Assembly (NCBI GenBank): GCA_024349245.1
Contig: JALDNG010000087.1
Coordinates: 668,501 to 732,500, forward strand
Direction: 5' to 3'
Length of the DNA: 64,000 nt
Source of the DNA: Neodontobutis hainanensis
Lineage: Eukaryota > Chordata > Actinopteri > Gobiiformes > Odontobutidae
Shown here: positions 49,503-60,145 of the stretch, one piece after another
Layout: each line of letters opens with the position of its first letter
Position numbering within the stretch: the stretch's first letter is position 1
Notes under the pieces: model-generated
The model's database searches: none
Seen by the model: only the letters and a program-made list of their open reading frames with translations
Told to the model about the DNA's origin: nothing
Program-made: the position numbers and the translations under genes

Positions 49503-49892
49503 CAGGCAGAGTGGTTAGCACTCCTGCCTCACAGCAAGAAGGTTGTGAGTTCAAAACCCAGCCGACTCAAACATTCTTGGCCGACTCCGGTCTTTCTGTG
49601 AGGAGTCTGCATGTCCTCCACGTGTTACCGTGGGTTCTCTCCGGGTACTCCGGCTTCCTCCCACTGTCCAAACACATGTATGTACAGGTTAATTGGCAAA
49701 TCTAAAGTGTCCCTAGTGAATGAATGTGAGAGTGAATGATTGTCTGTCACTGTTTGTCTCTATATGTCAGCCCTGCGACTAAATGGCCACTGTCCAGGGT
49801 GTACCCCGCCTCAGGCCCAAAGCTGCTGGGATAGGCTCCAGTCACTTGTGCCCACTAACGGGACAAAGCGGTAGGAAAAAAATGAATGAATG
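49503..49892 (+). mobile_element. Full-length tRNA-headed SINE with 11-bp target-site duplication
   Basis: Flanked by a perfect direct repeat ATACCAAATGA at 49492-49502 and 49893-49903, the mark of LINE-driven insertion. The head has a box-A-like GTGGTTAGCACTCC and box-B-like GTGAGTTCAAAACCC. The body includes TACTCCGGCTTCCTCCCACT and GGGATAGGCTCCAGTCAC. It ends in a short (AATG)n tail. A close partial copy lies at 52959-53226, a 3' piece at 49137-49240 and head pieces at 55285-55375 and 63081-63153. Confidence 0.9.
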
Positions 49893-50205
49893 ATACCAAA
49901 TGAAATGTTGGTATTGCATAAATACTGGGGCATTTACTGTATATCAATATTTCAGTGTTTGTTTAAATTCCTATCTTAACTAAAGCATTTTTTTACGTTC
50001 TTAAACGTAAAAGAGTCTAGAGATGAGGTGTTGCTCTGCGTGCTTGCCTCCTTTCCTGCAGGCCCTTAACCCTGCCCCATTTCCCTCTGCTCGACTGTGC
50101 GCGGGACACAGTCGTACCGCCATGTGACTCAGCGGTGGCAAATGTGCAAGACAGGAGCTAAAGCAGCAACAACAAACAAGAACCACCTCAGCAGATAGAA
50201 AATGG

Positions 50206-50336
50206 AGCGCAATGTGGAGTTATTTTACGATGATTGATAAAAACGAAGCAAACTGTGATGTGTGCAAGAAGGTTATCAGATACTGTGGGTACACAACAAA
50301 CTTGTACAAACACATACAAATTCACACAGCAGAAAA
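50206..50336 (+). pseudogene. hAT transposase BED zinc-finger remnant
   Basis: The plus frame gives SAMWSYF, then ANCDVCKKVI, then TTNLYKHIQIH. This is the BED-finger pattern: aromatic W..F, C-x2-C, then H-x3-H. BED fingers sit at the N-terminus of hAT transposases and ZBED proteins. The frame stops soon after (a stop follows the histidines within about 10 codons) and no catalytic domain follows. It lies within the composite hAT element, so it is a relic rather than a host ZBED gene. Confidence 0.7.
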
Positions 50337-50504
50337 CAACAACCAAAAATAAAACTCATCTGGAAAAGCATTTGTTTAGTTTGAGTGTATAACCAATTTA
50401 CAAAAAACAATGGTTTGACAAAATAAAATCTTGGTTTTATAATTTGGTATCATACAGCTGTTATTTCTAATAAAGGCTGTTTATAGTATAGTCAGAGGAC
50501 TACA

Positions 50505-50716
50505 TTTACATTTATTCTTTTATCAGACGCTTTTATCCAAAGCAACTTACATTGAGCTTCTAATTACCAGTGTTACAGCCACTGGAGGCAAGGAGGGTTA
50601 AGTGTCTTGCCCAAGGACACAACGACAGTATGAACTGTGGGGAGAGTGGGAATCGAACCGCCTACCTTCTGGTTCAAAGACGACCGCTCTACCTACTGAG
50701 TCACTGCGCCCCGGAC
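50505..50716 (-). mobile_element. tRNA-derived SINE, minus orientation
   Basis: Read on the minus strand, it starts with a tRNA-like head: box A TGACTCAGTAGGTAGAGCG and box B GGCGGTTCGATTCCCACTC. The body contains TGTGTCCTTGGGCAAGACAC. The 3' end is the common fish tail with TGCTTTGGATAAAAGCGTCT and repeated AAATGTAAATGTAG. Related decayed copies lie at 22745, 28662 and 59335. Confidence 0.88.
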
Positions 50717-50849
50717 AAAGAATTTATAAAGCAACATTCTCTTTGCTAAATGGAATTGTAATTGGTATTGAACTCGGTATCGCCGATATAAGCACAGAGT
50801 TATACTTGGTATCGATTGATACTCAAAATGAAGGTATTGCAAAGCTCTA

Positions 50850-52535
50850 ATGAGAGTCGCTTCAGTCTGCACTGTTGTTTGAGCTCTTCTTCATTAGACT
50901 GACTGTACTCCCTGAGACCACACTGCCCCCTGCACTTCCTGTGGTGCACTGCAGTTGTAAAGGGGAAATAAAACTTGGTAAATACTTTGTATTCTTTGGT
51001 AAATAAACAAACGTATGCAACGTGTCAACAACAAAAACCTGTGGTAACAATTTTTTATAATTGATGTTGATAATGTTGCCCAATTGTTGCAGCGCCAGGT
51101 GCTACTACTTTGCCAAACCTCACTATACTTGTATATGTATGTACACACTAGCCACTATTTTATTATTGTTGACAGACGCTAAGATTAGAAATGATTAGAC
51201 ATTAGATTGGGAATAGAAGTTTATAAAAGGATGCCTTAAGCATTAACAGAATATTTAAAAATAGTGCTATGTGTTTTATTATTTATAATGTGGGATTTAT
51301 GTATCAAGCTAATATGAGCTAAACCTATTCAACTGTGGTCTGTCATTAGATAGCCCACCACCTTGTTTTGGAATCTTTAAAAGTCTACAATCAGGCTGAG
51401 GTAGCCCGGTCACTGCTCCTCATGAAACGTCTTTATGCATTTGACCTGGTTCTTTCCCGCTGGGCTAGGTTTGACCCTTTCCAGCGGTGCCCTGTCTGCG
51501 TCCTACACCTGTGACTAATTAAAGGTCAGTGCAACCATTTCCTGTGCTGCTGTTGGTGCATTTGACACATCACACACCACGGGCTGTAGCGGTCAAACAA
51601 ATGGACTAATCAGTGCTAATGGCATGGTAAAGGGCTGTGGAAAAGTCAGGAGGCTCTGCATGAGCCCTGTGCCAGATACATAAGCCCAATTTGTGCTCAC
51701 TTTTCAATAATGTGGAATAGTTCTGTCTTTTTTTATGTCTTGCTTCAGTGCTGTGCCAGCATTATGGGGTTTGAACTGCGTCAAGATGGCTTGAGCATAA
51801 ATGGTACTTTTGCAGGTTACTATTAGGTAGATTCCAAAAGCAGGTATAATGAAGTATTTTTTTCTTCATGTGAATATTTCTGTTTGCGGGAGAAAATCAG
51901 GTTTATGAGCAGAAACTGAAGCTCAACATAAATAAAACAAAAACAAACAAACAGCACAGTCAATTAGATCCTACATGAAATCATCAAAGCACTGAGTACA
52001 ACAACACTGAGTGTGAGTTTAAATGTCGTAGGATAGGATTAGAGGCAGAAAAGATTATACACAGAAGCAAATGTCTACAGCAAGTAAACATACAAACACA
52101 CCAAGAATAACTTATGCGTACCATCGCCCTGTTTGTGAGCTTGCCTATGTGTATATGCTGAAATGTAAATGTATATCTAAAGAAGACAGTGCTAATTGCC
52201 CTCAGTCCATATTAAACAGGAGGTTCAATGACAAAGGACCTATTAGCATATCTTGACATTAATGTAAAAGAACTAGTATTTTTATTAATAAATTGTGAGT
52301 GACATAGGGAATTGTAATTCAGACTTCTAATACATGCTGAACTGACATAAGAAGGTTTATATTAGAGCTGGCCAAATGTTCCAACTGTGTTCCATGGACA
52401 CATGGTAAACATTGTAGAATAGATAAAATAAAGGGATTCCACCTATTTAGGACACACAAGATACCAGCTCATTTATCATTTACAGGCATTCACACTTTAA
52501 AATAAAAAAAGATCTAACAATCTGAATAATTTGTC
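50850..52535. other. Gene-free stretch
   Basis: No supported gene or strong regulatory motif. Complex sequence at about 51390-51680 could be constrained, but I see nothing decisive. Confidence 0.4.
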
Positions 52536-52559
52536 TTGTATATATATATATATATATAT
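52536..52559. repeat. Short (TA)n microsatellite
   Basis: About 22 bases of TA. A matching short TA run lies at 53855-53869, so the hAT element between them probably landed in a TA tract. Confidence 0.85.
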
Positions 52560-52958
52560 TTTAATGCTGGGCAAGTTAGCGCGTTATTTTGCGTTAACGT
52601 ATTAATGAATTAACGCTGACAATTATTTTATTGTGCATTAACGGCGGCCGATTAATATTGTGAAAAATGTCGGTTTGAAGAAGATTCTTAGGATCGAATG
52701 ACTGCACGTCTGAGCCGCCCTCATGACGCACCATCTCAAGAAGAATACACAAGTTGTATGAAAGGGAGAGGACTCCAAAAGCGACGGCGTTACAACGTGC
52801 ACCAACTGTTGTCCTCATTGGGACTACTGGACATCGCTAGGCAACCACAATTAGCTTGTGGCGTTACAGTGCATTATATTGATGAACAGTGGGAACTGCA
52901 CTCACATGCTCTGACTGAAATGAAAACACAAAACAGACATTTATATTGTTTACGTGTT

Positions 52959-53226
52959 AACATGGGTTCTCTCCGGGTACTCCGGCTTCCTCCCACCGTC
53001 CAAACACATGCATGTACAGGTTAATTGGCAAATCTAAAGTGTCCCTAGTGAATGAATGTGAGAGTGAATGATTGTCTGTCACTGTTTGTCTCTATATGTT
53101 AGCCCTGCGATTAACTGGCCACTGTCCAGGGTGTACCCCGCCTCAGGCCCAAAGCTGCTGGGATAGGCTCCAGTCACCCGCGACCCCTAACGGGACAAAG
53201 CAGTAGAAAATGAAAAATGAATGAAA
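52959..53226 (+). mobile_element. 5'-truncated SINE, same family as 49503
   Basis: From CATGGGTTCTCTCCGGGTAC onward it is nearly identical to 49625-49890, including GGCAAATCTAAAGTGTCCCT and GGCCACTGTCCAGGGTGTAC, with an (AATG)n-type tail. The tRNA-like head is missing. High similarity implies both copies inserted fairly recently. Confidence 0.88.
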
Positions 53227-53465
53227 AACATTGTTATAATGTTATTATCGAGGCTCTAGACATAACTTGTTTTTCTATAACAAACTAAACAATATATTAA
53301 TGCCCTGGCAGTGGCAAATATTTTTGGTTTAATATTGATTACATTATTGCTTAAGTTGAGATTTACAAGAAATATTTCAACTGCTACTAACTTTTAACTG
53401 CTGTAAAAAGCACCTTATTGTGGACGCTGTCAACATAAATGTTTTTTGTGAATATGTTTTGTTTT

Positions 53466-53699
53466 TATGTATTTTTTTTCAACTGTCCTGGACACATTCT
53501 TGCACGGCCTGTCCGTCCTGGGAGTGGTTCTCCCTGAGGTTTCTCTTTTTTCCCGGCTGGGTTTTTTTGGAGTTTTTCCTCACCCTGATGGAGGGTCTAC
53601 GGACAGGGGATGTTGTCTAGTGCAGTCTGTTAAGCCCTTTGAGGCGGCTGTTGTTGTGATATTGGGCTATACAAAAATAAATGTCTTGTCTTGTCTTAT
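53466..53699 (+). mobile_element. LINE-type 3' UTR fragment
   Basis: Contains TTGGAGTTTTTCCTCACCCT, then AAGCCCTTTGAGGC and GATATTGGGCTATACAAAAA, ending in a (TGTCT)n-type tail. This is the well-known 3' end of fish L2/Rex1-like LINEs. No coding sequence remains. Confidence 0.75.
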
Positions 53700-54700
53700 T
53701 TGTTTTAAAGTTTGCAAACCAAATGGTATTGCACTTTTGTTCATATAGCAGTACTTTCAAAATAAAAGTATGCAATACACAAATTTTTACATTATAACAT
53801 TTTGTGTATAATGCGATTAATCGCAATTAAACGCTTAATCGTTGTCGAGCACTAATATATATATATATGCACGTTTTCAAAGGAAGACTCTGCCCCTTTG
53901 ACCAATCGTCACTTCATAAATATGTGGAACGCACATGAATCCACATCATACCACCCTTTTTAAACAAAACAAGCTGAGCTGACTGGCCTCGTCTCAGTTC
54001 TCTTTGTCCCAAGGTGCTGGTTAAATGAGCTGCTATTTTTGTGGTTTGTTGCTTATTACACTGAATTAAAGCAACATTTCATTGATTAATATTGAATGCA
54101 CATATCCCTTGTTTGTTAGGGTGAGGTTTCAGTTTGTGCATATATATTTTCAGTATTTGCATGTTCCTTTGATCACAGATAAAAACTAACAGCCTCAGTC
54201 CAGCCGTTTCAAAACACTAGTCTCCAAGTTGCCAGCTGAAATTTTCTTTGTTGCTTTTATAAAAGCAAATGGCTGAGATAAAAAGTCATTTGTTTTGATT
54301 TAAGAAAGTATGAGAAGTGTCTTTGTGTTTGTCTCTGGAAACAATGGACAAATGAAAGTAATGATCACAGTGTATTGTTTCATGCTCTCAGTCTGCTTTT
54401 AAGAGCCGTGAGTGAGAATGCTTGGCTCCGTTCATTGAACAAGCTGCCAGCGAGTAGTTTTTATGTCAGTGCCATGTGTGTCATATATACGAGGAGGAGG
54501 AGAAGGGCAGGGTTTCCTGAGCTGTGCCAGAGCACCACAGCTCACACTGAATTATCCAGCGCTGCTTTGGTGTTGTACTGCACAGTCAGCTGTCAGGTTT
54601 TTTCTGTGTGTGTAATTATTTTGTCATGTAAAACTGAATCATGCACATGGTTTAAACACACATATAACCTCAAGATGTCAAGCCAGTCTTTATGACAAAG

Positions 54701-54714
54701 TGACCCCGTGACCT
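54701..54714 (-). promoter_or_regulatory. Perfect DR2 nuclear-receptor site (RARE-type)
   Basis: On the minus strand, AGGTCA-CG-GGGTCA: two perfect RGGTCA half-sites with a two-base spacer. DR2 is a classic retinoic-acid response arrangement bound by RAR-RXR. About 6 kb from the mtx2 3' end. Function inferred. Confidence 0.45.
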
Positions 54715-55284
54715 CTGAGAAGACTAGCTCATTTGTGAACCACATCTGGTCGTGAAGGTTATTGTACGGCAAAGTTACAGTTCATAATTGAGAAATACAT
54801 GTAAAGAAATGTTTAAAGGTGCTGTATATGTGGCTTTACTTGATATTTAGACAATTTCATTCAATCCACAGCAGGGGGAATAGGGAGCAGAAAGTACCTC
54901 AGAAGAATCAGTAAAACAATAATCAGTGCAATAATCTAGTTAATGTAGTCGAAGAACTGCTCTGTCGACAATTCCATCTGTGGACACTTGAAGTATTGCA
55001 GAAAAAAAATCCCCTAATTTCCTCCATAGACCACAAAATAAAAAGAGATGTTTGGTGTCACACGACAGTTTTGTTCAGTTTTTCCTGAAGAGACTTGTGT
55101 TTCCACTGTAGCAGACATACATATCATATAAATCATCTTTGGAGAGAAGTTTGCAAAACCTCAGTATCAGAATTACTTAAATTAACCGAATAAAATTTAA
55201 ATTATGTAAGCACATTATGTAAAGTAGGCCCATAAAGTAAAGTACACACCACAATTATGTAAATAAGGGAAATTGTGCAAAATA

Positions 55285-55375
55285 GGGGTTACCCAGAGGT
55301 CAGAGCTCCTGCCTCATAGTTTGTTGGTTTAATCCCAGGAACACGCCCTTTTGTGTGGAGTCTGACTTTGACTTC
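55285..55375 (+). mobile_element. Degraded SINE head fragment
   Basis: GCTCCTGCCTCATAG, GTTGGTTTAATCCCAGG and TGTGTGGAGTCTG follow the head of the SINE at 49503-49892 (CTCCTGCCTCACAG, box B, TGTGAGGAGTCTG). About 90 bases, several mismatches. Confidence 0.55.
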
Positions 55376-56125
55376 AGTTCCCTTGGAAGAGTTCAAATAT
55401 GAATCAGCTTTCTACAAAATATAGAAAACTTGTAACTACCTGTATGACGAATGTGGCAGAATATTTTTTATTCCTTTAATTGCCATGACATGAATTTATT
55501 TGTGCACATAAATCTATGGCTCTATACAAACAAAATATTTGTCAGAGTCAAAATGGCAGGTATATTGAAATGTTTATTGACTCTTTTTTTCATATCTTTA
55601 GTTTTTTGCATGGTTAAAAATCTCTTAATGGCTAAAAACATTATCATTAAAACAAAAGACTGCATATTGAGGAGCTGTATGTGCTCGCTGCTTAACACGA
55701 AAATAAACCCAAAAACCAAAACATTTTGGGTGTTTGCTCCAGTGAGCTGTGTGAGTCCAGACTGACAGATTTTATAAAATATTCATGGTAATCTGAAGCT
55801 AAGTGATTAATCAAGTTTCTCCAAATATAGGTGTAATCTATTTGTTGGTTGTCATACAAGATAATTCTTCAAACAGAAACTTAAACTAAAACTTCACCAC
55901 AATATGAAATAAAACAGATGGCATGCATGAGAACTGTTCTGTTTTTGTTGCAAAGTTTGAAATGTAGTATAATAAAAAGTAAAATGGAAGAAATATCTGT
56001 ATCATCTCCTCATAATAACCCTCCTTACAGTTGTCTTTAATAGAAATATAGACGTTTAAAGTTCCATAGACACCATTTGGAATCCCATTACCTGCTGAGC
56101 CAATAAACTGCATTCATGTACCTCT

Positions 56126-56147
56126 ACTCCATCTAGTGGTACAAAGT
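56126..56147. repeat. Second copy of the 22-bp CTCF-like block
   Basis: Identical over 22 bases to 4743-4764, with different flanks. See that entry for the CTCF-like minus-strand core CCACTAGATGGAG. Confidence 0.5.
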
Positions 56148-58754
56148 GATAAAACACGTTTCCAGCTGGACTCCAACCCCTAACCAGTTAAGAAAATAAA
56201 TACATTTATTTACCGCTTATTTACCAGTTCTTTATTAGATTTTAAGGCATAAGGTACAGTCCCTTTAAACAGAGTAACGCTACTCACCCACGTGTAATTA
56301 ACGGGCTAAGAAAACAATCCCACATTTCTCAAAGAGGCCTTCTCCAGATTATGAACCATGACTCACTGATAATCATGCTGTGTAATTATCAGCCTCTAGT
56401 GGCATTATTGAATCTGATATTTCACATGACAGCTCTCTCATCACACCCAGAGACATTCAACATGACTTTTATTTAAAAAGAGATTTAATCAGATTTAAAG
56501 CAAAGAGAACTGAATCTATACATGAGGATATTTTGAATTTTACACATAAAACATTAATCAAACGGAATAATGATGTGACACTGTTAAATAATTAAATACC
56601 ACTCTACCCTCAAAGTACAACCAGTAAATACACAAAGAGAATGAGGGATTTCAACCATTTCAGCCGTGGTCTGTTCATGTAATAGGTTCATATAAAAAGT
56701 CTCACCAAATCTAGTCAAGTATATACTGAAGGATAGTTTACTGTCTCTTAAAAAGGCCAGAGATGGCAAGTAGTAATGGTGGCACAGAAGATAATGGAGC
56801 AACCTGAACATGAGGAGTCCGTGGTCGAAGGCGCTGGCTGGTGTTCACAGAAAAGAGAGGTGAGAAGGAGAAATTACAACAAAAACCATGAAGCAAAAGG
56901 TTGACAGTATGATTCTTTTTTCAGGTGTGGCAGTTACGAACTGGCGATGAATGGAAGCTAAAGTGGAGTTGTAAAACAAGGCGGTGTTGGTTAGAGATGA
57001 GATACAGATGAGTGATCAGAAACCAGCAGGTGTGAACTGAAGAGTCAGCCCAGGTACACACTCAGAGAACACAAGAGGAGAAGACTGTGCAAAGGAAAAA
57101 AATAAAGCTCATGACAGATCTAAAGGCAAAATGCAGTAACTGAGTTCACAATTGTCAGTCAGAACATTCCCAACAACAGTTATGTCACTACAGATTTGTA
57201 ATTACTGCAAAAGTACTGTTTCTCTGAAATAGGATTTCACTGAGTCATGAAACAAACTAATTCGGTGGTCAGTCTTTTATTAAACACAATTTTCACTTTT
57301 AAATTTAGCAGGGTGTAAATCTGACCTAAATGCAGCACATACTGTTTAATCTCATATGAATAAGGCTTTTCAAGCAGCCCCTGCACTTTGTAGGGCAGAG
57401 TAGACTTCAAAGCATTACATTTCTGTTCTAATGGCGTCCTCTGTTGGACATAGCATATAATTACAATAAGACTTAGTACAAACTGTAGATGTCATTTTGA
57501 GTTGGGTCAAAGGCATTTTGTATTGAATACAAACACAGTGTACCCTGAGTTTTTGTATTTAATACACTACATCAAACAACTATTCAGTATGTTTCAGGTA
57601 CTTGTAATTATGCAGCAGGAGTTTACCTGTTCTCTTTTCAGATTTTCAGGCTTATGTAATATATTAAAGAGTCCAATACTTCGGCATGGCATATCCTTTA
57701 AACATTAAGTTGCTTACATAAAATATATATATGGCTATAGTGTGGACAAACAACTCAACAACACACATTACTTTATGATATAAATAATGTGTTTAATAAG
57801 GTAATTATATATTTCATTATATGATATAAAAACACACTTTAACACACATTTCTTCCTGACGTCTTGTTGCAATGTATTTCTCAAAGCCCGTTTTTTTGCC
57901 TCCACCTTTCCTCCACTTGTGTCTTAGTCCCGCCCACGGAGGGTTGACCTTAGAGCAATGGCACATCCTTTCCACAGGAACATCATGTGTTTGCGACGTC
58001 TGTTTATGACATAAACACAGCCAAATCTGCAGCAAAAACACTGGTCTGGTCTAAAATAATTGTTAAAATTATATAAACGTAGGTCTATTTAGGAAGGTTC
58101 ACAAACATTAGGACTCATTATAAAAAGGGTTATAGATACGGGTTAAACCATTCCATTAAACAACAACTTCTCAAGCCTCTGTTGAAGGTGTCCATAAACA
58201 GAACATAAGAGACTCGTCCAACAGCACGGGTGTGGGCATGGTTTTATCCGACTTCTCATGTCTCTCTTTGTAAAGACTGGTCCAGTTCAAGAAGTGAGGA
58301 GGACATAAATGTGCTGTGTCCTCTCTGGGCAGTTGTGGGGACACAAACTAAAGTTACTGGCTGTTCTGAAGGGTCACACATCTCTTTAAACAAGGTAGAC
58401 TAAATCCAAAGGGTGGTTATTATTGTACACTATTGAAAACTGCTACAACCAAATTCTAACCAAAGTCATTAACCACAATGTTCAGAATGTGTTCAGAAAA
58501 AAACAGGACTGCACTATATAAAAGGTTTACAAATGACTTATTGATGTCCCATAGTGTCACTTTCTCTATTTTTGATACATTTGAACAAAAGTAACAAGTT
58601 GAACATTGCCTTTCTTCATTTTATTAGGCTTAATGTGATGTTGATCGTCCTTGTATCCCTGGGACAATGTGGGTTAAACTATCAGCTTAAAACACCACAC
58701 TGTGTGCATCTAATCATGTGACTCGCTGCTCGTCCTGGTCATTAGTGACGATCG

Positions 58755-58935
58755 AGTTCAAAGGGTCGTGTGGTTTGGAAGCCCACAGTCGTCCTCAGAC
58801 GTGACATCTTCCCTGAGCTGTACTCCGTGTTTACGTCTGCCTGTCCGTGTGCATACAGAGTGATGACCTGAGGAACAACACTTGACCAGTGTGGCTCATC
58901 ACTCATCAACAGGTCACCAGGTCACAGGCTGACCT
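58755..58935. promoter_or_regulatory. Cluster of nuclear-receptor half-sites around a perfect DR2
   Basis: The core is AGGTCA-CC-AGGTCA at 58911-58924, a perfect DR2 retinoic-acid-response arrangement. Within 180 bp there are also a one-mismatch DR2 (AGTTCA-AA-GGGTCG, 58755-58768) and inverted half-sites TGACCT at 58864-58869 and 58930-58935. It lies about 1.2 kb beyond the likely mtx2 transcript end. The sequence is not repeat-like. Whether it acts on mtx2 or hoxd genes is conjecture. Confidence 0.5.
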
Positions 58936-59334
58936 CACAGGAAACATACACACACATCATGAGACATCACCAATGAGCTTCAGTCTAAGACCTGAGGCAC
59001 ACCAGACGGCCAAGTGTGTGAACTCACCCTGCACCAAAGTCATCAGGCTCACACAGAGTTCAGGGACATGTGTTCCCTTTGAAGTAAAAGCTGCATCATC
59101 CAACCGTCGCTGAAATGTTCTGGTGTTATCCTTTATATTGCAAATGTTTTCTTAAAAAACTGTCTCCAAGGGGCACATTGTTGGCTTGGTACATAATAGT
59201 TTGTTTTGACCCGTTTAGGCTTAATTGTGGTCATCAAGTGACTCCCTTAATGGCATTACAGCATACAGTATATTACTGTATTCTGCCCTGGCACAAAAAC
59301 ACAGGGCAGCCATTTTGTGCCTACGGTGTCTCCG

Positions 59335-59432
59335 ACCACCACCAAACATTCTCACACCAATGAACTGGAGAGCGGGATTCAAACCACCAACCTTCCAATC
59401 ACAGGTCAACCACTCTACCACTGAGCCACTGC
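59335..59432 (-). mobile_element. SINE head fragment, minus orientation
   Basis: The minus strand carries box A GTGGCTCAGTGGTAGAGTGG and box B GGTGGTTTGAATCCCGCTCT, matching the tRNA-like head of the 50505-50716 family. The body is missing. Confidence 0.75.
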
Positions 59433-60145
59433 TATGTTTTGAAGTTTCAGAAAATGTGTCTTAGCAGTCCTGAAAAACTGTAAAAGAAATTGTCACATTC
59501 TTATCTCTCGGAGGTGTAACACATGAAGAAACCAAGGTCATCCAAGCTCCCCTCCTCGCTCCTCACAGCAGCGTTAAGAGCTTTGGGACAGCACTAAAGA
59601 TGGCACACAGAGAATACGTTCTGGTGCAATCGAGGGGTCGAGGCATAGGAGGCATGTTTAGAGAAATGAGATCCAGCCCAGCGGCCTGCAACCAAGTTAG
59701 TTTTTACTTGTATTGCATCTTGTATCTGTTTCAAAAATCAGAGTCATGATTTGTCAAGTGTCATATATATGCAATAAGAGGACTTGCTCAATAAACATTT
59801 GATTTAGACTTGTCTTCTTTTCACTCACATTGCTTTGGTTTCGTTGCTTGCATTGTCCCACTCTGACAAGGGGAGTGGTACCTATCCTGACCCACCGCCT
59901 GGACTCTATGTGAAGATACTATATATAACTATTGCCTGATAGAAAATCTTGCGACAAGGGATATTGTATTATACTGCCTAAAATATAGTTCTTCAAACCT
60001 GCCTAAAACCTTTGTAGCATCAAAGTGACGAGTGAGAGTCAAACAAACAAGAGAATCCCAGTGGAGTCCAATGACTGTTTAATGTGTAGGCACTTCCCAT
60101 TCACACGAAGCAAACAATTTGAAAAAGAATAAAAGGAAATATCAC
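59433..60145. other. Gene-free stretch downstream of mtx2
   Basis: No exon recognised. The sequence at 59500-59700 is complex and less AT-rich than its surroundings and might be regulatory; I see no decisive motif. Confidence 0.4.

Larger units (their letters stand above)
49454..50849. mobile_element. Composite hAT element with two nested SINEs
   Basis: The ends are weakly inverted (left TAGAGGGGTGCAGCTTGATC, right inverted TAGAGCTTTGCAATACCTTC, both followed by a TATCAAT..ACCAA block). Inside lie a SINE (49503-49892), a BED zinc-finger transposase remnant (50206-50336) and a second SINE on the minus strand (50505-50716). No target-site duplication was found at the outer ends, so the boundaries are approximate. 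Insertion order: hAT first, SINEs later. Confidence 0.6.
52561..53855. mobile_element. hAT-type element, about 1.3 kb, hosting two retroelement pieces
   Basis: The left end TTAATGCTGGGCAAGTTAGC and right end (inverted) TTAGTGCTCGACAACGATTA are imperfect inverted repeats; GCGTTAACG/GCGATTAATCGC palindromic blocks sit next to both. The target-site duplication is masked by the flanking TA tracts. A SINE fragment (52959-53226) and a LINE-type 3' end (53466-53699) lie within. The frame at 52698-53024 runs from hAT into SINE and is not a gene. Confidence 0.7.
53856..59334. other. Gene-free stretch with retinoid-type direct repeats
   Basis: No supported gene. Contains perfect DR2 sites at 54701 and 58911 (separate entries), a degraded SINE head at 55285-55375 and the 22-bp repeat at 56126. 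Small frames (for example 55451-55765) are AT-driven and unrecognised. Confidence 0.45.

Noticed and set aside
52698..53024. 108-codon plus-strand frame
   Set aside because: It runs from hAT sequence into a SINE fragment.
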